Shown: positions 7,437 through 19,800 of the stretch, piece after piece
Position numbering within the stretch: the stretch's first letter is position 1
Layout of the letters: every line of letters starts with the position of its first letter
Assembly: GCA_001873365.1 (NCBI GenBank)
Contig: MNYZ01000080.1
Coordinates: 34,470 to 98,469, forward strand
From: Oscillatoriales cyanobacterium CG2_30_40_61
GTDB lineage: Bacteria > Cyanobacteriota > Cyanobacteriia > Cyanobacteriales > Microcoleaceae
Direction: 5' to 3'
DNA: 64,000 nt
Made by a program: the position numbers and the translations under genes
The notes under the pieces: generated by a model
Database searches by the model: none
What the model was told of the DNA's origin: nothing
Seen by the model: the letters and a program-made list of their open reading frames with translations, nothing else

Positions 7437-10400
7437 ATGTCTGAAAATCTACCCATTTCCCTAAATACAGCCACCCAAGAACAATTGATTCAGGAAGTTA
7501 TCAGCCTACGGAAACAAGTCATACAACTTGAGCAAACCAAGAGTACAGAACCCTATCAAGTGGCACAACAAAAAGCCTTGTTTGCTGTGATTAGTAAAAT
7601 TAGGGAATCCTTAGATTTAGATAGTATTTTTAAGTCTACAGCCACAGAAGTTCGTCAACTTTTAAATGCCGATCGTGTCGGGATGTATAAGTTTGACTCC
7701 GATTCTAAATATGAATGGGGAGAATTTGTTTCTGAGGATGTTTTGCCCGATTTTCGTCCGGCGTTATCCGCCAAAATTAAAGATCATTGTTTTGGGGAAC
7801 ATTATATTAACTATTATCTTCATGGCAAAATTTGGAAATCCGATGATATTTATGACTCAAAATTACCCCGTTGTTATGTGCAGGTATTATCCCAATTTCA
7901 GATTAGGGCTAATCTAGTTGCACCCTTGCTTAAAGGGAAAAAATTATGGGGATTATTATGTATTCATCAATGTTCTGGCCCTCGGGAATGGCAAGAGTCA
8001 GAAATAGAATTTGTCCGCCAAATTGCCACCCATTTAGGAATAGCTTTACAACACGCTGAATTTGTGAAACAGCTACAAATGCAGTCGGAATATTTAACCC
8101 AAGCAGTTAATCAAGCCGTTGAACGAGAAATAGCCGTGGCTGCAATTATTAATAAAATTCGTCAATCCTTACAACTGAATACAATTTTTACCACAACAAC
8201 CCAAGAAGTTTGTCAACTTTTAAAAGCAGATCGAGTAGTGATTTATCGATTTAATTCTGATTGGAATGGAGAATTTTTAGTGGAATCTAAAACAGCAGAA
8301 TGGAAATCTTTAATTGAAGAACAAAAGCATGATCCAGAATTTAAACGCAATGTGAGTGAATGTAGTGTCAAATACTTAGCTAATCTTTCCAGCAGCGATA
8401 GTTATTTACAGGAAACTAAAGGTGGAAACTTCACCCGAGGGGAAGTATTTAGGGTTTGTAATGATATTTATAAAGCCAATTTTTCCCCTTGCTATATTGA
8501 AATCTTAGAAAAGTATCAAGCTAAAGCCTATGCAATTATTGCGATTTATCAAGGGAAAAATTTATGGGGTTTATTGGCGGCTTATCAAAATCGAAGCCCT
8601 CGAGATTGGCAAAAATCGGAAATTAATTTTTTAATTCAAATTGGTGGACAATTAGGTGTAGCAATTCAACAAGCGGAATTACTCGCCCTAGCGGAACAGC
8701 AAAAACGGGATTTAGAAACCATATTAGCAGCCGAACTCCATCGTCAATCGGAAAGTTTAATTCAAGAAGCAGAACGAGAAATAGCCCTAGCTCAAGTGAT
8801 TGATAAAATTCGCCGGACTTTAGATATTAATACTATTTTTGAAACGGCGACGGCGGAAGTTCGTCAACTCTTAAATGCGGATCGAGTGGCGGTGTTTAAA
8901 TTTAAACCTTATTCCAATTGGAATCAAGGAAAATTTGTCTCAGAAAATGTTTTATCTTCCTTTTGTTCTGTCTTAGAAACTCATATAGAAGATCACTGTT
9001 TTGGAGAAAAATTTGCCCAGAATTATCCCCTGGGTCATGTTCAGGTTTTACCCAATATTCATCAAGCAGGATTAACAGATTGTTATGTCCAGATTTTAGC
9101 TCAATTTGAAATTCAAGCTAATTTAGTTGTAGCCTTACTCAAAGGTGATGAATTATGGGGATTATTATGTATTCATCAATGTTCAGAACCCCGTCAATGG
9201 CAAAAAAAAGAAATTGAATTTGTGCAGAAAATTGCTATACAATTAGGGGTGGCATTACAACAGGCAGAACTCTTAACCCAAGCTCAAAAACGTTCAGAGG
9301 AACAGGCAAAAGTTGCCGAACAGGAACGAGCTTTAGCCCGGGTTATTGACCGGATTCGGCAAACCTTAGATATTCATACTATCTTTAGTTCTACCACCCA
9401 AGAAGTTCGCCAAATTCTGCAATGCGATCGGGTAGTTGTCTATCATTTTATCTCAGACTGTCTAGGAGAATTTATCTTTGAATCTAAGCTTTCTGGGGGG
9501 ATTCCTTTAGCAGAAGCTGAACATCAAAACCTCTGGTTAGATACCCATTTAAAATATCCCAAAATTAATCAATATCAAAACCATGAACCTTTAATTATTG
9601 ATGATATTTTAAATGCTTCTTTATCCGAGTCTACCCTCAGAATTTTAGAGGGATTTCAGATCCGTGCCTATATCTTAGTTCCGGTTTTTGTTGGGGAAAT
9701 TCTCTGGGGATTATTAGGAGCTTATCAACATAGTAATTCCCGTCATTGGGAATTGCGAGAAGTCAGTCTTTTAACCCAAGTTGCTAATCAGTTGGGGGTG
9801 GCAATTCAACAGGCTAAACTTTTAGCTCAACTTCAGGAAGCCAAGGAAACCGCCGATGCTGCTAACCAGGCTAAAAGTGAATTTTTAGCGAATATGAGTC
9901 ATGAATTAAGAACCCCTTTGAATGCGATTTTAGGCTTTACCCAAATTTTAGCTAAAAATCATCAATTGAGTTCTGTACAACAGGAATATCTGGGAATTAT
10001 TGAACGCAGTGGAGAGCATTTACTCGATTTAATTAATGATGTTTTAGAAATGTCAAAAATTGAAGCGGGACGACTCACATTAAATGAAACTACGTTTGAT
10101 TTCTATCATTTATTAAATAGTTTGGAAGAAATGTTAGAATTAAAAGCAGAAACCAAAAAATTAAATTTAATTTTTGAACGAGATCAAACCGTATCTCAAT
10201 ATTTAAAACTAGATGAAAGTAAACTCCGGCAAGTCTTAATTAACTTACTAGGAAATGCGATTAAATTTACCGAATCTGGTTCTGTAATTCTGCGGGTCAA
10301 GCAAGAAATCCAGATATTATCTACAGAAAAACCTGTGATCATTACTGTTGAAGTTGAAGATACTGGCCCGGGTATTGCCGCCGCAGAAATTGATTTATTA

Positions 10401-11276
10401 TTTGAAGCCTTTGGGCAAACGGAAACGGGCAGAAAATCCAAGGAAGGGACGGGTTTAGGTTTACCCATCAGCCAACAATTTGTACAAATGATGGGAGGAG
10501 ATATTACCGTTAATAGTATTTTAGGACAAGGAACAATCGTGAGATTTTTTGTTCAAGCAGGTTTAGCAGAAAGTGGAGATATTCAACCCCAACCGTCTAA
10601 AAAATCCGTAATTCGTTTAACCCCAGGACAACCCAACTATCGAATTTTAGTGGTGGAAGATGCGATCGAAAATCGTCAAGTGTTGGTGCAATTATTATCA
10701 ATGACGGGGTTTGATGTTCAAGAGGCAATTAATGGTGAAGAAGCGATTGAATTGTGGTTAAGTTGGCAACCCGATTTAATTTGGATGGATATGCGAATGC
10801 CGGTGATGGATGGGATGGAAGCAACTCGGAGTATTCGAGGCTATTCCCAGAAAGAAAATTCCCCGATTATTATTGCCTTAACTGCTAATGCCTTTGAAGA
10901 AGAACGCGCTCAAGTTTTGCAAGCTGGATGTGATGATTTTGTGAGTAAACCCTTCCAAGAGTATATTATTTTTGAAAAAATGGCAACTTATTTAGGATTA
11001 GAATATGAATATGCGGATGATTCAGGAAGTTTAACGGCTAATCTACAGGGAATCTCCGACCCTTCTAGCCTAAGCTTAGATTCCTTAGTATTAATGCCTC
11101 CAACTTGGATTCAAGAATTTCATGAAGCGGTACTTTGTACCAAAGAAAAACGGATTTTTGAGTTAATTGAGCAAATCCCTGAACCCTATTCAGCCTTAGC
11201 GTTTGCCCTGAAAAAATTAGCCAATGAATTTCAATTTGATCAAATTTTAGCCGTCACAGAAACCCTAATCCCGTAG
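7437..11276 (+). CDS. hybrid histidine kinase with four cyanobacteriochrome-like GAF domains
   Basis: A 1279-residue soluble sensor. Order: short coiled coil (1-45), GAF1 (about 48-205), GAF2 (about 233-415), GAF3 (about 450-610), GAF4 (about 635-800), HisKA with H822 in [11 protein letters not shown], HATPase with LGNAIKF, DTGPGIA and GTGLGLPIS, receiver with D1118 in [11 protein letters not shown], and a conserved C-terminal helical tail. GAF1 has DHCF (116-119) and C146; GAF3 has DHCF (519-522) and C549; these match the two cysteines of DXCF cyanobacteriochromes, with Tyr instead of His after the second. GAF2 keeps C352 only. GAF4 has Ser732 there and is probably blind. The stop TAG lies in a palindromic repeat. 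Bilin binding is inferred, not proven. Confidence 0.9.
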   Translation: MSENLPISLNTATQEQLIQEVISLRKQVIQLEQTKSTEPYQVAQQKALFAVISKIRESLDLDSIFKSTATEVRQLLNADRVGMYKFDSDSKYEWGEFVSEDVLPDFRPALSAKIKDHCFGEHYINYYLHGKIWKSDDIYDSKLPRCYVQVLSQFQIRANLVAPLLKGKKLWGLLCIHQCSGPREWQESEIEFVRQIATHLGIALQHAEFVKQLQMQSEYLTQAVNQAVEREIAVAAIINKIRQSLQLNTIFTTTTQEVCQLLKADRVVIYRFNSDWNGEFLVESKTAEWKSLIEEQKHDPEFKRNVSECSVKYLANLSSSDSYLQETKGGNFTRGEVFRVCNDIYKANFSPCYIEILEKYQAKAYAIIAIYQGKNLWGLLAAYQNRSPRDWQKSEINFLIQIGGQLGVAIQQAELLALAEQQKRDLETILAAELHRQSESLIQEAEREIALAQVIDKIRRTLDINTIFETATAEVRQLLNADRVAVFKFKPYSNWNQGKFVSENVLSSFCSVLETHIEDHCFGEKFAQNYPLGHVQVLPNIHQAGLTDCYVQILAQFEIQANLVVALLKGDELWGLLCIHQCSEPRQWQKKEIEFVQKIAIQLGVALQQAELLTQAQKRSEEQAKVAEQERALARVIDRIRQTLDIHTIFSSTTQEVRQILQCDRVVVYHFISDCLGEFIFESKLSGGIPLAEAEHQNLWLDTHLKYPKINQYQNHEPLIIDDILNASLSESTLRILEGFQIRAYILVPVFVGEILWGLLGAYQHSNSRHWELREVSLLTQVANQLGVAIQQAKLLAQLQEAKETADAANQAKSEFLANMSHELRTPLNAILGFTQILAKNHQLSSVQQEYLGIIERSGEHLLDLINDVLEMSKIEAGRLTLNETTFDFYHLLNSLEEMLELKAETKKLNLIFERDQTVSQYLKLDESKLRQVLINLLGNAIKFTESGSVILRVKQEIQILSTEKPVIITVEVEDTGPGIAAAEIDLLFEAFGQTETGRKSKEGTGLGLPISQQFVQMMGGDITVNSILGQGTIVRFFVQAGLAESGDIQPQPSKKSVIRLTPGQPNYRILVVEDAIENRQVLVQLLSMTGFDVQEAINGEEAIELWLSWQPDLIWMDMRMPVMDGMEATRSIRGYSQKENSPIIIALTANAFEEERAQVLQAGCDDFVSKPFQEYIIFEKMATYLGLEYEYADDSGSLTANLQGISDPSSLSLDSLVLMPPTWIQEFHEAVLCTKEKRIFELIEQIPEPYSALAFALKKLANEFQFDQILAVTETLIP

Positions 11277-11340
11277 TAAGCCCTTTAGGGCTTCTTCCCC
11301 ATCTCTAAATATAATCAGAGAGTCCTAAAGGACTTACTAC
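11267..11340. repeat. paired AGTAAGCCCTTTAGGGCTT repeat between convergent genes
   Basis: A left unit (about 11271-11294) and an inverted right unit (about 11321-11340, variant GTCCTAAAGGACTTACTAC) face each other across a short loop. The whole hairpin exactly fills the gap between the kinase and the convergent SpoIID-like gene, and the left unit supplies the kinase stop codon. It would act as a bidirectional stem-loop. Confidence 0.85.
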
Positions 11341-11342
11341 GG

Positions 11343-12494
11343 TTAGCGAACATCAATTTTTGCTAGGGCCGTATTCCGGTAATAGTGGGCTAGAATCTGT
11401 TGATAACCGTATCCACCCCGCGCTAAGTTATAAGCTCCCCATTGACTCAAGCCCACCCCATGACCGAAACCGCGACCGGTGACTTGAAAACTGGTGGTTC
11501 CACTTTTGCGATTGACTTGAAATCGGGTACTGCGAAGTCCTAAGACCGAGGCGATATCATCCCCACTCATCACCCGCGCCCCTTTGTCCCCAACTACTTT
11601 CATCGCTAAAATACTACCATAGGCTGAAGTTCGTTGCGGAGTCATCGCTGTAATCGTGCCGACACCGGAAATCCGTTTGCTTAAATCCGTTTGTGAGAAG
11701 GTTTTTGTCCATTCAAATACCGGAGTTCCTTGGTCAAAGTCAGGGACTCCCCGTAAGTAGGGTAGGGGTTCATTCCAAACATCCTCAACATTTTCGGTAT
11801 GTCCACCAGAAGCCGAATGAAACGCTGCCAAAATAGCTTGACCGTTATAGGTTAAAACCTGTCCCCGGGTGGCATTCACCGCCGACTGGGTTCCTGTAGA
11901 TTCGGTGATTAACCCCTTATAGACTTGCCAATTTTGATCATCTCCGACGTCAAACACCCCATTGCTGCGTTGACGTTTGTAGAGGGCGTAGGTTCTCGCC
12001 GCCACCGCCTGAGCTTTCAGGGCTTCCTGGGGCCATCCGCCGTCCATTTCTGCCCCTAAAACACTATAGAGATATTGCTCTAAATCGACATAATTAACCG
12101 CAGTCAAACCGCCATTCCGAGGCACTAATAAGACCCGTCCTCGATACCAAGCATTAGCTATCCAAACATTACCGCCATTGCTGGGGTCAATCCAAAGTTG
12201 AGAGCCTCGCCAGTTACCCAGGGCGACCTGTCCCGATTTTGCCTGGGCGATACCGCCCCCCATCGCCACCAACTCCCCTAGGGCTTTGCCATTGCCATCT
12301 CGAACAATAGCCTTAGTGGTGCTACCGACTTTAACTTGATTTGCACTGTCTCCGATGGCGACCCGTAATAATAGTTGGGCTTGGGCTGGAGCAACCATAC
12401 AGACCCAAATTAGCAACGTTGTCCACCCATAGCGTTTGAAACGTTGTACGGAGTTAGCAAAAATATTCTGGGGTTGGGTTAAGGAACAAACCAT
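11343..12494 (-). CDS. SpoIID/LytB-domain secreted protein (putative peptidoglycan lytic enzyme)
   Basis: SpoIID of Bacillus cleaves glycan strands of stripped peptidoglycan; cyanobacterial relatives are presumed envelope enzymes. From the ATG at 12494 the protein has 383 residues with a signal peptide (about 22-42, WTTLLIWVCMVAPAQAQ), then the SpoIID domain with QALKAQAVAARTYALYKR (about 158-174), FHSASGGHTENVEDVW and the closing GRGFGHGVGLSQWGAYNLA motif. An in-frame ATG further upstream at 12620 exists, but the 42 extra residues are made of Pro-His-Ser repeats encoded by a heptamer array and would bury the signal peptide, so I rejected it. Confidence 0.88.
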   Translation of the reverse strand: MVCSLTQPQNIFANSVQRFKRYGWTTLLIWVCMVAPAQAQLLLRVAIGDSANQVKVGSTTKAIVRDGNGKALGELVAMGGGIAQAKSGQVALGNWRGSQLWIDPSNGGNVWIANAWYRGRVLLVPRNGGLTAVNYVDLEQYLYSVLGAEMDGGWPQEALKAQAVAARTYALYKRQRSNGVFDVGDDQNWQVYKGLITESTGTQSAVNATRGQVLTYNGQAILAAFHSASGGHTENVEDVWNEPLPYLRGVPDFDQGTPVFEWTKTFSQTDLSKRISGVGTITAMTPQRTSAYGSILAMKVVGDKGARVMSGDDIASVLGLRSTRFQVNRKSGTTSFQVTGRGFGHGVGLSQWGAYNLARGGYGYQQILAHYYRNTALAKIDVR

Positions 12495-12540
12495 AATCTC
12501 GATCAGATCCAGCAGGATTAATTTATCATATATGGCGCGG

Positions 12541-12611
12541 TAGGGGATGGGGAATGGGGAATGGGGAATAGGTAATGGGGAATGGGGAATGGGGAATGGG
12601 GAATGGGGAAT
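12541..12611. repeat. short tandem heptamer array (GGGGAAT type)
   Basis: About nine imperfect copies of a 7-base GGGGAAT/GGGGAAC-like word. Arrays of this kind (STRR) are typical of filamentous cyanobacterial genomes. It lies in the 206-base gap upstream of the SpoIID-like start. Confidence 0.75.
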
Positions 12612-12700
12612 AGACAACACCGCAGAAAAGGAGTTAATCCTCTGGGTTTGAGCATCAAGTTATGTCCTAATTGCCAGGGGCGACTGCTATACTTTCGGCT

Positions 12701-15700
12701 TTAGAAAACAGAGGTGGTAAAGCTACTAAAGGTAAGCAAGTTGGGGTCAAGGTGATTCAGAGTTGCTAGAATTTGACCATTAATCAGAAGTTGAGTTGAA
12801 CCATTGACCGCCGTTAGGGTCAGTTGTTCAAAAATCATACCCCCATCTAGGACAATCATATCCTCGCCAATGGTAAAGTCGGTGATAATATCGGGGCCAA
12901 ATCCTGCCACCAGAACAAAACGGTCATTGCCTTCGCCTCCGGTTAGGGTATCTGCACCTTCAGCCCCCACTAGGATATCGTTGCCTTGACCTCCGTTAAG
13001 GATATCGTCGCCTTCTCCACCATCGAGGGTATCGTCACCTTGATCACCCCAAACCAAATCATTGTCTTCGTTGCCATCCAGAAGGTCGCTGCCTTGTCCC
13101 CCATAAATAATATCGGCGCCAGAGTTACCAGAGATAGTATCGTTCTGTTGGTTACCCAAAAGAAGATCATTTCCTTCGTTTCCTTCTATTAGGTCGGCTC
13201 CGAGGTTGCCAAAGATTAAATCACCTCCGTCACCTCCTTTAATTGAGTCGTCGCCTTGACCTCCATAGAGTTGATCCTCTCCATCCTCTCCATGAATCAG
13301 GTCGTCTCCCCGGTTGCCGTTAATCCAGTCATTTCCCGTATTGCCAGTAATGATATCGTTACCCAGGTTGCCATAGAGTTCATCCTCTCCATCCCCTCCG
13401 GCGATTTGGTCGTTGTCCTTGCCTCCGAGGACAGTATCGTTACCATTACCCCCATCAATCAAGTCATCCCCTTGATTACCGTTGATATAGTCGTCCCCTT
13501 CTGCGGTTTTGATATTATCGTTACCCGCTAAACCAAAGATGATGTCAGCTTCTACCGTACCTAAGATATCATCCTCTCCATTACTGGCAACCTTTGATTC
13601 CGAGATCGTATTAGCTTCTAAGCTCTTAAATTCAATCTTCTTAATGAAATCAGTTGGGTCATAAATATCACGATCAATATTATTTAAAATCCCAAAAGAT
13701 GTCAACCTAGGAGTCTGTTTTTCTCTAGGTATAGACGTGGGTTCAACTGTTGGTTCCGGTGTTGGTTCAACTGTTGGTTCCGGTGTCGGTTCAACACTGG
13801 GTTCAGGAGTTGGTTCAACACTGGGTTCAGGAGTTGGTTCAACTGTTGGTTCCGGTGTTGGTTCAGGAGTTGGTTCCGGTGTTGGTTCAACGCTAGGTTC
13901 AGGAGTTGGTTCAACTGTTGGTTTAGGTGTTGGTTCAACTGTTGGTTCAGGAGTTGGTTCAACGCTAGGTTCCGGTGTCGGTTCAGGTGTTGGTTCAGGA
14001 GTTGGTTCCGGTGTTGGTTCAACTGTTGGTTCAGGAGTTGGTTCAACTGTTGGTTCAGGTGTCGGTTCAACTGTTGGTTCAGGAGTTGGTTCCGGTGTCG
14101 GTTCAGGAGTTGGTTCAACTGTTGGTTCAGGAGTTGGTTCAACACTAGGTTCAGGAGTTGGTTCAGGAGTTGGTTTAGGAGTTGGTTCAACTGTTGGTTC
14201 TGGTGTCGGTTCAACGCTAGGTTCAGGTGTTGGTTCAGGAGTTGGTTCCGGTGTTGGTTCAACTGTTGGTTCAGGAGTTGGTTCAACTGTTGGTTCAGGA
14301 GTTGGTTCAACGCTAGGTTCCGGTGTTGGTTCAACGCTAGGTTCAGGAGTTGGTTCAACACTAGGTTCCGGTGTTGGTTCAACTGTTGGTTTAGGAGTTG
14401 GTTCAACTGTTGGTTCAGGTGTTGGTTCCGGTGTCGGTTCAACGCTAGGTTCCGGTGTCGGTTCAACTGTTGGTTCAGGAGTTGGTTCAACTGTTGGTTC
14501 AGGAGTTGGTTCAACGCTAGGTTCAGGAGTTGGTTCAACGCTAGGTTCAGGAGTTGGTTCAACGCTAGGTTCAGGAGTTGGTTCAACGCTAGGTTCCGGT
14601 GTTGGTTCAACGCTGGGTTCAGGAGTTGGTTCAACGCTAGGTTCAGGAGTTGGTTCAACGCTAGGTTCAGGAGTTGGTTCAACGCTAGGTTCCGGTGTCG
14701 GTTCAACTGTTGGTTCAGGAGTTGGTTCAACTGTTGGTTCAGGAGTTGGTTCAACTGTTGGTTCCGGTGTCGGTTCAACGCTAGGTTCAGGAGTTGGTTC
14801 AACTGTTGGTTCAGGAGTTGGTTCAACGCTAGGTTCCGGTGTTGGTTCAACACTAGGTTCAGGAGTTGGTTCAGGAGTTGGTTTAGGAGTTGGTTCAACT
14901 GTTGGTTCTGGTGTCGGTTCAACGCTGGGTTCAGGAGTTGGTTCAACTGTTGGTTCAGGAGTTGGTTCAACTGTTGGTTTAGGAGTTGGTTCAACTGTTG
15001 GTTCAGGAGTTGGTTCAACGCTAGGTTCCGGTGTCGGTTCAACTGTTGGTTCAGGAGTTGGTTCAACGCTAGGTTCCGGTGTCGGTTCAGGTGTTGGTTC
15101 AACTGTTGGTTCAGGAGTTGGTTCAACTGTTGGTTCAGGTGTCGGTTCAACTGTTGGTTCAGGTGTCGGTTCAACTGTTGGTTCCGGTGTCGGTTCAGGA
15201 GTTGGTTCAACACTGGGTTCAGGAGTTGGTTCAACACTGGGTTCAGGAGTTGGTTCAACGCTGGGTTCAGGAGTTGGTTCAACACTGGGTTCAGGAGTTG
15301 GTTCAACGCTGGGTTCAGGAGTTGGTGCGGAGGTGACGCTAAATTGGGCAATGATGGGAGTGACAGACTCTAACCCGTCGTTGTCTTTAGCTACTACAGT
15401 AAAAGCATTTAGAGTGCCATTAACATTAGCATCCGGTGTCCAATAGGCGTTTGTAATACCATCAATATTGTCGTTACTCCCTGCAACCCAAGCTGTGGCG
15501 GTGGCTGCATCACTACCAATTTTTAATGTCCCACTACTTACTGCTTTTACTACAAAAGCAACTACTGTACCATCGCTATCCGCTTCGTCTCCCTGAGCAG
15601 TAAGTTCAGCAAAACCGAGTTCAACTTCCGTATCTTCATCGGTGATACCTACCGGAGCCGAAAAACTGCTCAGGGTTGGCCGAGTCAGGGTATTGCTATA

Positions 15701-16801
15701 AATCTTGCTGATGGGTTGATTCGCACTATTGTAGCCCGTGAGCAGAATATCCATATCCCCGTCGGAGTCAAAGTCGGCCGTGGCTACGTTACTGAGCCCA
15801 ACAGCCGCTAGGGAAATGGTGGTGTTGTGGCTAAAACCCCCACTGCCATTATTAATATAGATTTGGCTAATGGGTTTATTAGAACTATTCTGACCCGTGA
15901 CCAGAATATCGGTATAGCCGTCCTGGTCAAAGTCCGCCGTAGTTACGGAACCATTGTAAACAGGTGTGAGGGAAATATTGGTGTTGTGGCTAAAACTCCC
16001 ACTACCATTATTATTATAAATCTGGCTGATCAGTTTACCCAAACTATCATAACCGGTGAGCAAAATATCAATGTCCCCGTCGTTGTCAAAGTCGGCCGTA
16101 GCCACCGCACTCCGGTAAACACCGGTCAGGGAAATGCTGGTATTGAAACTAAACCCCCCACTACGGTCGTTTGTATAGAGTTGACTGATGGGGTTATAGG
16201 AACTATCTTCCCCCGTCAATAAAATATCGCTGTAGCCGTCGTTGTCGAAGTCGGCCGTAGCCACCGCACTATGATAAACACCCGTAAGGGAAATATCGGT
16301 GTTCTGGCTAAAACCCCCACTGCCATTATTAATATAGATTCTACTAATAGGGTTATTAGAACTATCCTGACCCGTGAGCAGAATATCGGTATGGCCGTCG
16401 CTGTTCAAATCGGCCGTAGCTACCGCACTCCGGTAAACCCCGGTCAGGGATACGTTGGTATCAAGACTAAAACCCCCAGTCCCGTTATTAGTATAGATTT
16501 GACTAACGGGTTTATAAGCACTATCGTAGCCGGTGAGCAGAATATCAATATCGCCGTCGGAGTCAAAGTCGGTCGTCGCTACCGAACCCAGATAAACCCC
16601 GGTGAAGGCGGCGTTGGTATTCGGACTAAAACCCCAAATACCATTATTAGTATAGATTTGGCTGATGGGACTACCCGAATTATCTTCCCCGGTCAGTAAA
16701 ATATCGGTGTGGCCGTCGTTGTCAAAGTCGGCGGTGGCGACCGCACTGTAGTAAACGGCGCTCAAGGAATGGTTGGTGGTTTCGACAAAATTTAATGGCA
16801 T
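12701..16801 (-). CDS. giant FG-GAP / Pro-Thr-Ser-Glu repeat / RTX calcium-binding protein
   Basis: A 1366-residue, probably type I-secreted surface protein. Residues about 10-385 hold seven FG-GAP/VCBS-like repeats ([15 protein letters not shown] pattern, about 54 residues each). A cadherin-like block follows (about 388-490), then about 530 residues made only of tetrapeptides TPEP, SVEP and TVEP with rare TPKP. About 1060-1300 is an RTX domain of GGxGxDxLx nonapeptides, and the tail ([20 protein letters not shown]) is the usual ending of RTX proteins. There is no Sec signal peptide, in line with a C-terminal secretion signal. It starts 71 bases downstream of an O-GlcNAc-transferase-like gene on the same strand. 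Confidence 0.9.
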   Translation of the reverse strand: MPLNFVETTNHSLSAVYYSAVATADFDNDGHTDILLTGEDNSGSPISQIYTNNGIWGFSPNTNAAFTGVYLGSVATTDFDSDGDIDILLTGYDSAYKPVSQIYTNNGTGGFSLDTNVSLTGVYRSAVATADLNSDGHTDILLTGQDSSNNPISRIYINNGSGGFSQNTDISLTGVYHSAVATADFDNDGYSDILLTGEDSSYNPISQLYTNDRSGGFSFNTSISLTGVYRSAVATADFDNDGDIDILLTGYDSLGKLISQIYNNNGSGSFSHNTNISLTPVYNGSVTTADFDQDGYTDILVTGQNSSNKPISQIYINNGSGGFSHNTTISLAAVGLSNVATADFDSDGDMDILLTGYNSANQPISKIYSNTLTRPTLSSFSAPVGITDEDTEVELGFAELTAQGDEADSDGTVVAFVVKAVSSGTLKIGSDAATATAWVAGSNDNIDGITNAYWTPDANVNGTLNAFTVVAKDNDGLESVTPIIAQFSVTSAPTPEPSVEPTPEPSVEPTPEPSVEPTPEPSVEPTPEPSVEPTPEPTPEPTVEPTPEPTVEPTPEPTVEPTPEPTVEPTPEPTPEPSVEPTPEPTVEPTPEPSVEPTPEPTVEPTPKPTVEPTPEPTVEPTPEPSVEPTPEPTVEPTPKPTPEPTPEPSVEPTPEPSVEPTPEPTVEPTPEPSVEPTPEPTVEPTPEPTVEPTPEPTVEPTPEPSVEPTPEPSVEPTPEPSVEPTPEPSVEPTPEPSVEPTPEPSVEPTPEPSVEPTPEPSVEPTPEPTVEPTPEPTVEPTPEPSVEPTPEPTPEPTVEPTPKPTVEPTPEPSVEPTPEPSVEPTPEPSVEPTPEPTVEPTPEPTVEPTPEPTPEPTPEPSVEPTPEPTVEPTPKPTPEPTPEPSVEPTPEPTVEPTPEPTPEPTPEPTVEPTPEPTVEPTPEPTVEPTPEPTPEPTPEPTPEPSVEPTPEPTVEPTPKPTVEPTPEPSVEPTPEPTPEPTPEPTVEPTPEPSVEPTPEPSVEPTPEPTVEPTPEPTVEPTSIPREKQTPRLTSFGILNNIDRDIYDPTDFIKKIEFKSLEANTISESKVASNGEDDILGTVEADIIFGLAGNDNIKTAEGDDYINGNQGDDLIDGGNGNDTVLGGKDNDQIAGGDGEDELYGNLGNDIITGNTGNDWINGNRGDDLIHGEDGEDQLYGGQGDDSIKGGDGGDLIFGNLGADLIEGNEGNDLLLGNQQNDTISGNSGADIIYGGQGSDLLDGNEDNDLVWGDQGDDTLDGGEGDDILNGGQGNDILVGAEGADTLTGGEGNDRFVLVAGFGPDIITDFTIGEDMIVLDGGMIFEQLTLTAVNGSTQLLINGQILATLNHLDPNLLTFSSFTTSVF
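13738..15327 (-). repeat. about 1.6-kb array of 12-bp coding units
   Basis: The array encodes the Pro-Thr/Ser-Glu linker. Three main 12-base words, read on the minus strand as (T/S)-x-E-P tetrapeptides, alternate mostly in pairs with a 24-base period, with occasional extra TPEP words. Silent variants (ACACTG, ACGCTA, ACGCTG; GGTGTC, GGAGTT on the plus strand) distinguish sub-blocks and show segmental duplications. Confidence 0.9.
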
Positions 16802-16872
16802 GGTTGTTGCGTCCCTGGTAATGAATTTAAAAGATGGCTGAGGGGGTTGGTTGGTGGAAAGCGAATACCGGG

Positions 16873-19800
16873 TTAACGGTTCGCCATTTGTCTAAATGCT
16901 GTTTCTAAATCTCTGACAAACCCAGACCCATCAAATAAAGGCACACATCGAGGCTTTAACCGTTGTCGTAGCTGTTGTAACTCCTGGGGATGGGATGCGG
17001 AGTCAATTGCTTTTTGTTCGTACTCCTGAACACTTGCACAAATCATTTCTGTAATTCCGGCACTGGCAGAAATGCTGGCCCCCATGCGGGAGGCTTGGGT
17101 TAAACCGACTTTTGTTAATACGGGCACTCCCGCCCACAGGGCTGCTATGGTGGTGGAACCCCCGTTATAAATCCAGGTATCTAAGGCTAAATCACCTAGT
17201 TGCAAACGGGCTAAGTATTCGGGATGGGGGAGTTTGGGGGCGAAAATCAGTCTTTCGGCTGCAACTCCCATTTCTACGGCACGACGACGGAGGTTTTGCA
17301 TCGTATCTTCGAGGGCTGAAGATAACCACAAAACACTATCTTGGACTTGCCTTAAAATTGCCATCCAAACCGCAAATAAATCCGGTGTAATTTTATAGGG
17401 ACGGTTAAAGCAAGCAAAGACAAAACTATTTTCGGGTAGCCCCACTTGCGCCCGGGTGAATTGTTTACCGGAAATCTCCATCGGGGAACAGATAAATTGA
17501 TGGGGTAAATAGATGATTTTCTCGCTATAATATGGGGCTAAATCCGGTGGGACAAGCCATTTATCTGTTAGCAAGTAGGGGATAAAATTTGCACCCATGG
17601 TTTGAGGATATCCTAGAAAACTTGCCTGTATGGGAGCGGGTTGATAGGCAAATATTTCGGGTTTACTATAACCCGTATACCCGGCTAAATCGATTAAAAT
17701 ATCAATGCCATCTTTGTTAATTTGCCCGGCGGCATTGATGGCGGATAGTTGGGAAATATCTCGAAATTGATCACAGCCTTTTTTAATGGTTTTTGTGACT
17801 TCATCTTCAACATTTAATAGGTGATATCCAAAGATCTCAAATTGTTCTCGGTTGTGGTTTTTAAACACTTGGGAAATTAACCGTCCGACGGCGTGTTCTC
17901 GAAAGTCACAGGAGACATAACCGACTCGCAATTTATCGGTTTTTTCGGGATAAACAAATGGTGATTTTTTTGGGATAATGGATTTGTTGATCACCTCGGC
18001 GTGTTTTTGGGCTACTGCTAGGGAGAGTTTTGGAGGTATGGGTAGGGCGTTTAATTGAAAGGGCGCGAGGGTAAAATTATGGTTTTCTGTTAGAACAGAT
18101 TTTGCTGTCAAATCAATTAATTTTTCAACAAAATTATTATAGTTTTCCCAGTCACAAAGATTGAGTTTAACAAAGCCAATATGAAGATATAAATATTCGG
18201 ATTTGGGGTTGAGTTTTTGCACTCGCTCATAGGCAAGTTTGGCGAGATTAAACTTTTCCTGAAATTCCCAAATTTGCCCTAATTGAAAATAGGCATCGCC
18301 ATAGTCTTTTTGATGTTTGGCTGCGGTTTGAAATAGCTTAATTGCTTGGTCTAATTTTGCCTGTTGTTTGTACAATAGACCTAAATTATATAGGGCTGGA
18401 ACAAATTGAGGTTGGATTTCTAAGGCTCGAATTAATCCGGTTTCTGCTTGGTTTAATTCTCCTTGAATTAGATAAATTGATGCTAAATTTGTTAGGGTTT
18501 GCGGTAGGTTGGGATTGATTTTTAGAACTTTTTGATAACAAGTTATGGCGGCATCTAACTGATTTTGCTGTTGCAGCAAAGTCCCTAAGTTATTCTGGGC
18601 GGGAATATATTGGGAGTCGGCGACTAGGGCTTTTTTGAAATAGGCGATCGCTAGTTCAATTTCTCCTTGTTTTTTATGCTCTTGACCTTGATTAAAATAA
18701 GCAATAGCCTGATTTTTATTAACGGGGTTTTGAATAGAAAAATTTAGCTGGTTTTGTTTTAATTCTATCGGTTTATTTAATTTAATATAAATCCCGGCGA
18801 TCGCTTCACTTAATTTTTCCCCTTCTCGCCAGTTAACGGAGCGAAATAATTTAAAAAATAAAGGTAAATTAGATCTGGTTTTATTAGTTATTTTAAGCGA
18901 ATAATTACTATCAGTATTGTGGATTTTGTTCCATTCTCCAATGGTTACAAATTGAGCAATATTTCCAGTTTTAAATCCCAAGGCGAGCGGACATCTAACT
19001 TGAGGAAGAATAGCCACATCATAAAGTTCTGTGGCTTCGTTATCCATATCTAGCCACTCGATAATATCCCCGGTATTTAAGTTAATTATTAGGATGCCAC
19101 AACGAGCTTGGGCTTGTTTTTGTTCGAGTCTTTCTGCTATTAATAAACCCGAAAAATGATAGTCTCTAGGTTGAGATAAACCCACAACGGCAAAATCACC
19201 GATAAAACTCAACCCTCGGGCATAACCCGGACAGAAAGTGATGGGGACAAATTCACCGTTTTCGATATAGCCAAAATCTCCAGTTCCCGAATTGAGTATC
19301 CACAATTTATTGTGATACCATCGAGGAGAGTGTGGCATCGATAAACCACTGGCGATGATTTCATCCGTTTGGATATCAATTACTACTCCCCCATCCTGGC
19401 GTCGATGTCGCCAACCCGATGCTACATCAGAGCGACTAATAGCTGTAACATAGCGGGGAAACCCATTAACAACCGCTAAACCATTCAAATGACAGCGATC
19501 TTCCGGGGCGAGTTTGCTGATAAATGACGGTTTCCAGATGGGTGCAAAACTGTGTTGGGGATCGAGGGTGGCTAAACAGCTATACTCGGTATTCACAAAA
19601 ATGAGATTACCCAGATCGTCGGCTACTAGATCATGAATATCTAAATCTCCGGTAGTATGGGCAACCCGAGGAATATAAAGCCGATCATATTTCTCCTGTA
19701 AAAGTTCCCCATTTTCCAAAACATTTTCAAACCGCCAAATCTGATAGCGGGTAGCCAGATAAAAACGTTCTGTTGTAGCATAGAGTCCCATGGGCCGCTC

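Noticed and set aside
9321..9840. GAF4 of the hybrid kinase as a bilin-binding domain
   Set aside because: The canonical Cys is Ser732 with Thr after it, and no DXCF motif is present.
12495..12620. 42-codon upstream extension of the SpoIID-like gene
   Set aside because: It is encoded mainly by a heptamer array and would place the signal peptide inside the protein.
13737..15446. Long open frames on the plus strand (Gly-Ser-Val rich) and in a second minus frame (Leu-Asn-Gln rich) across the linker array
   Set aside because: They are products of the 12-bp periodicity, which keeps every frame open. Only the minus frame that joins the FG-GAP and RTX domains encodes known folds.
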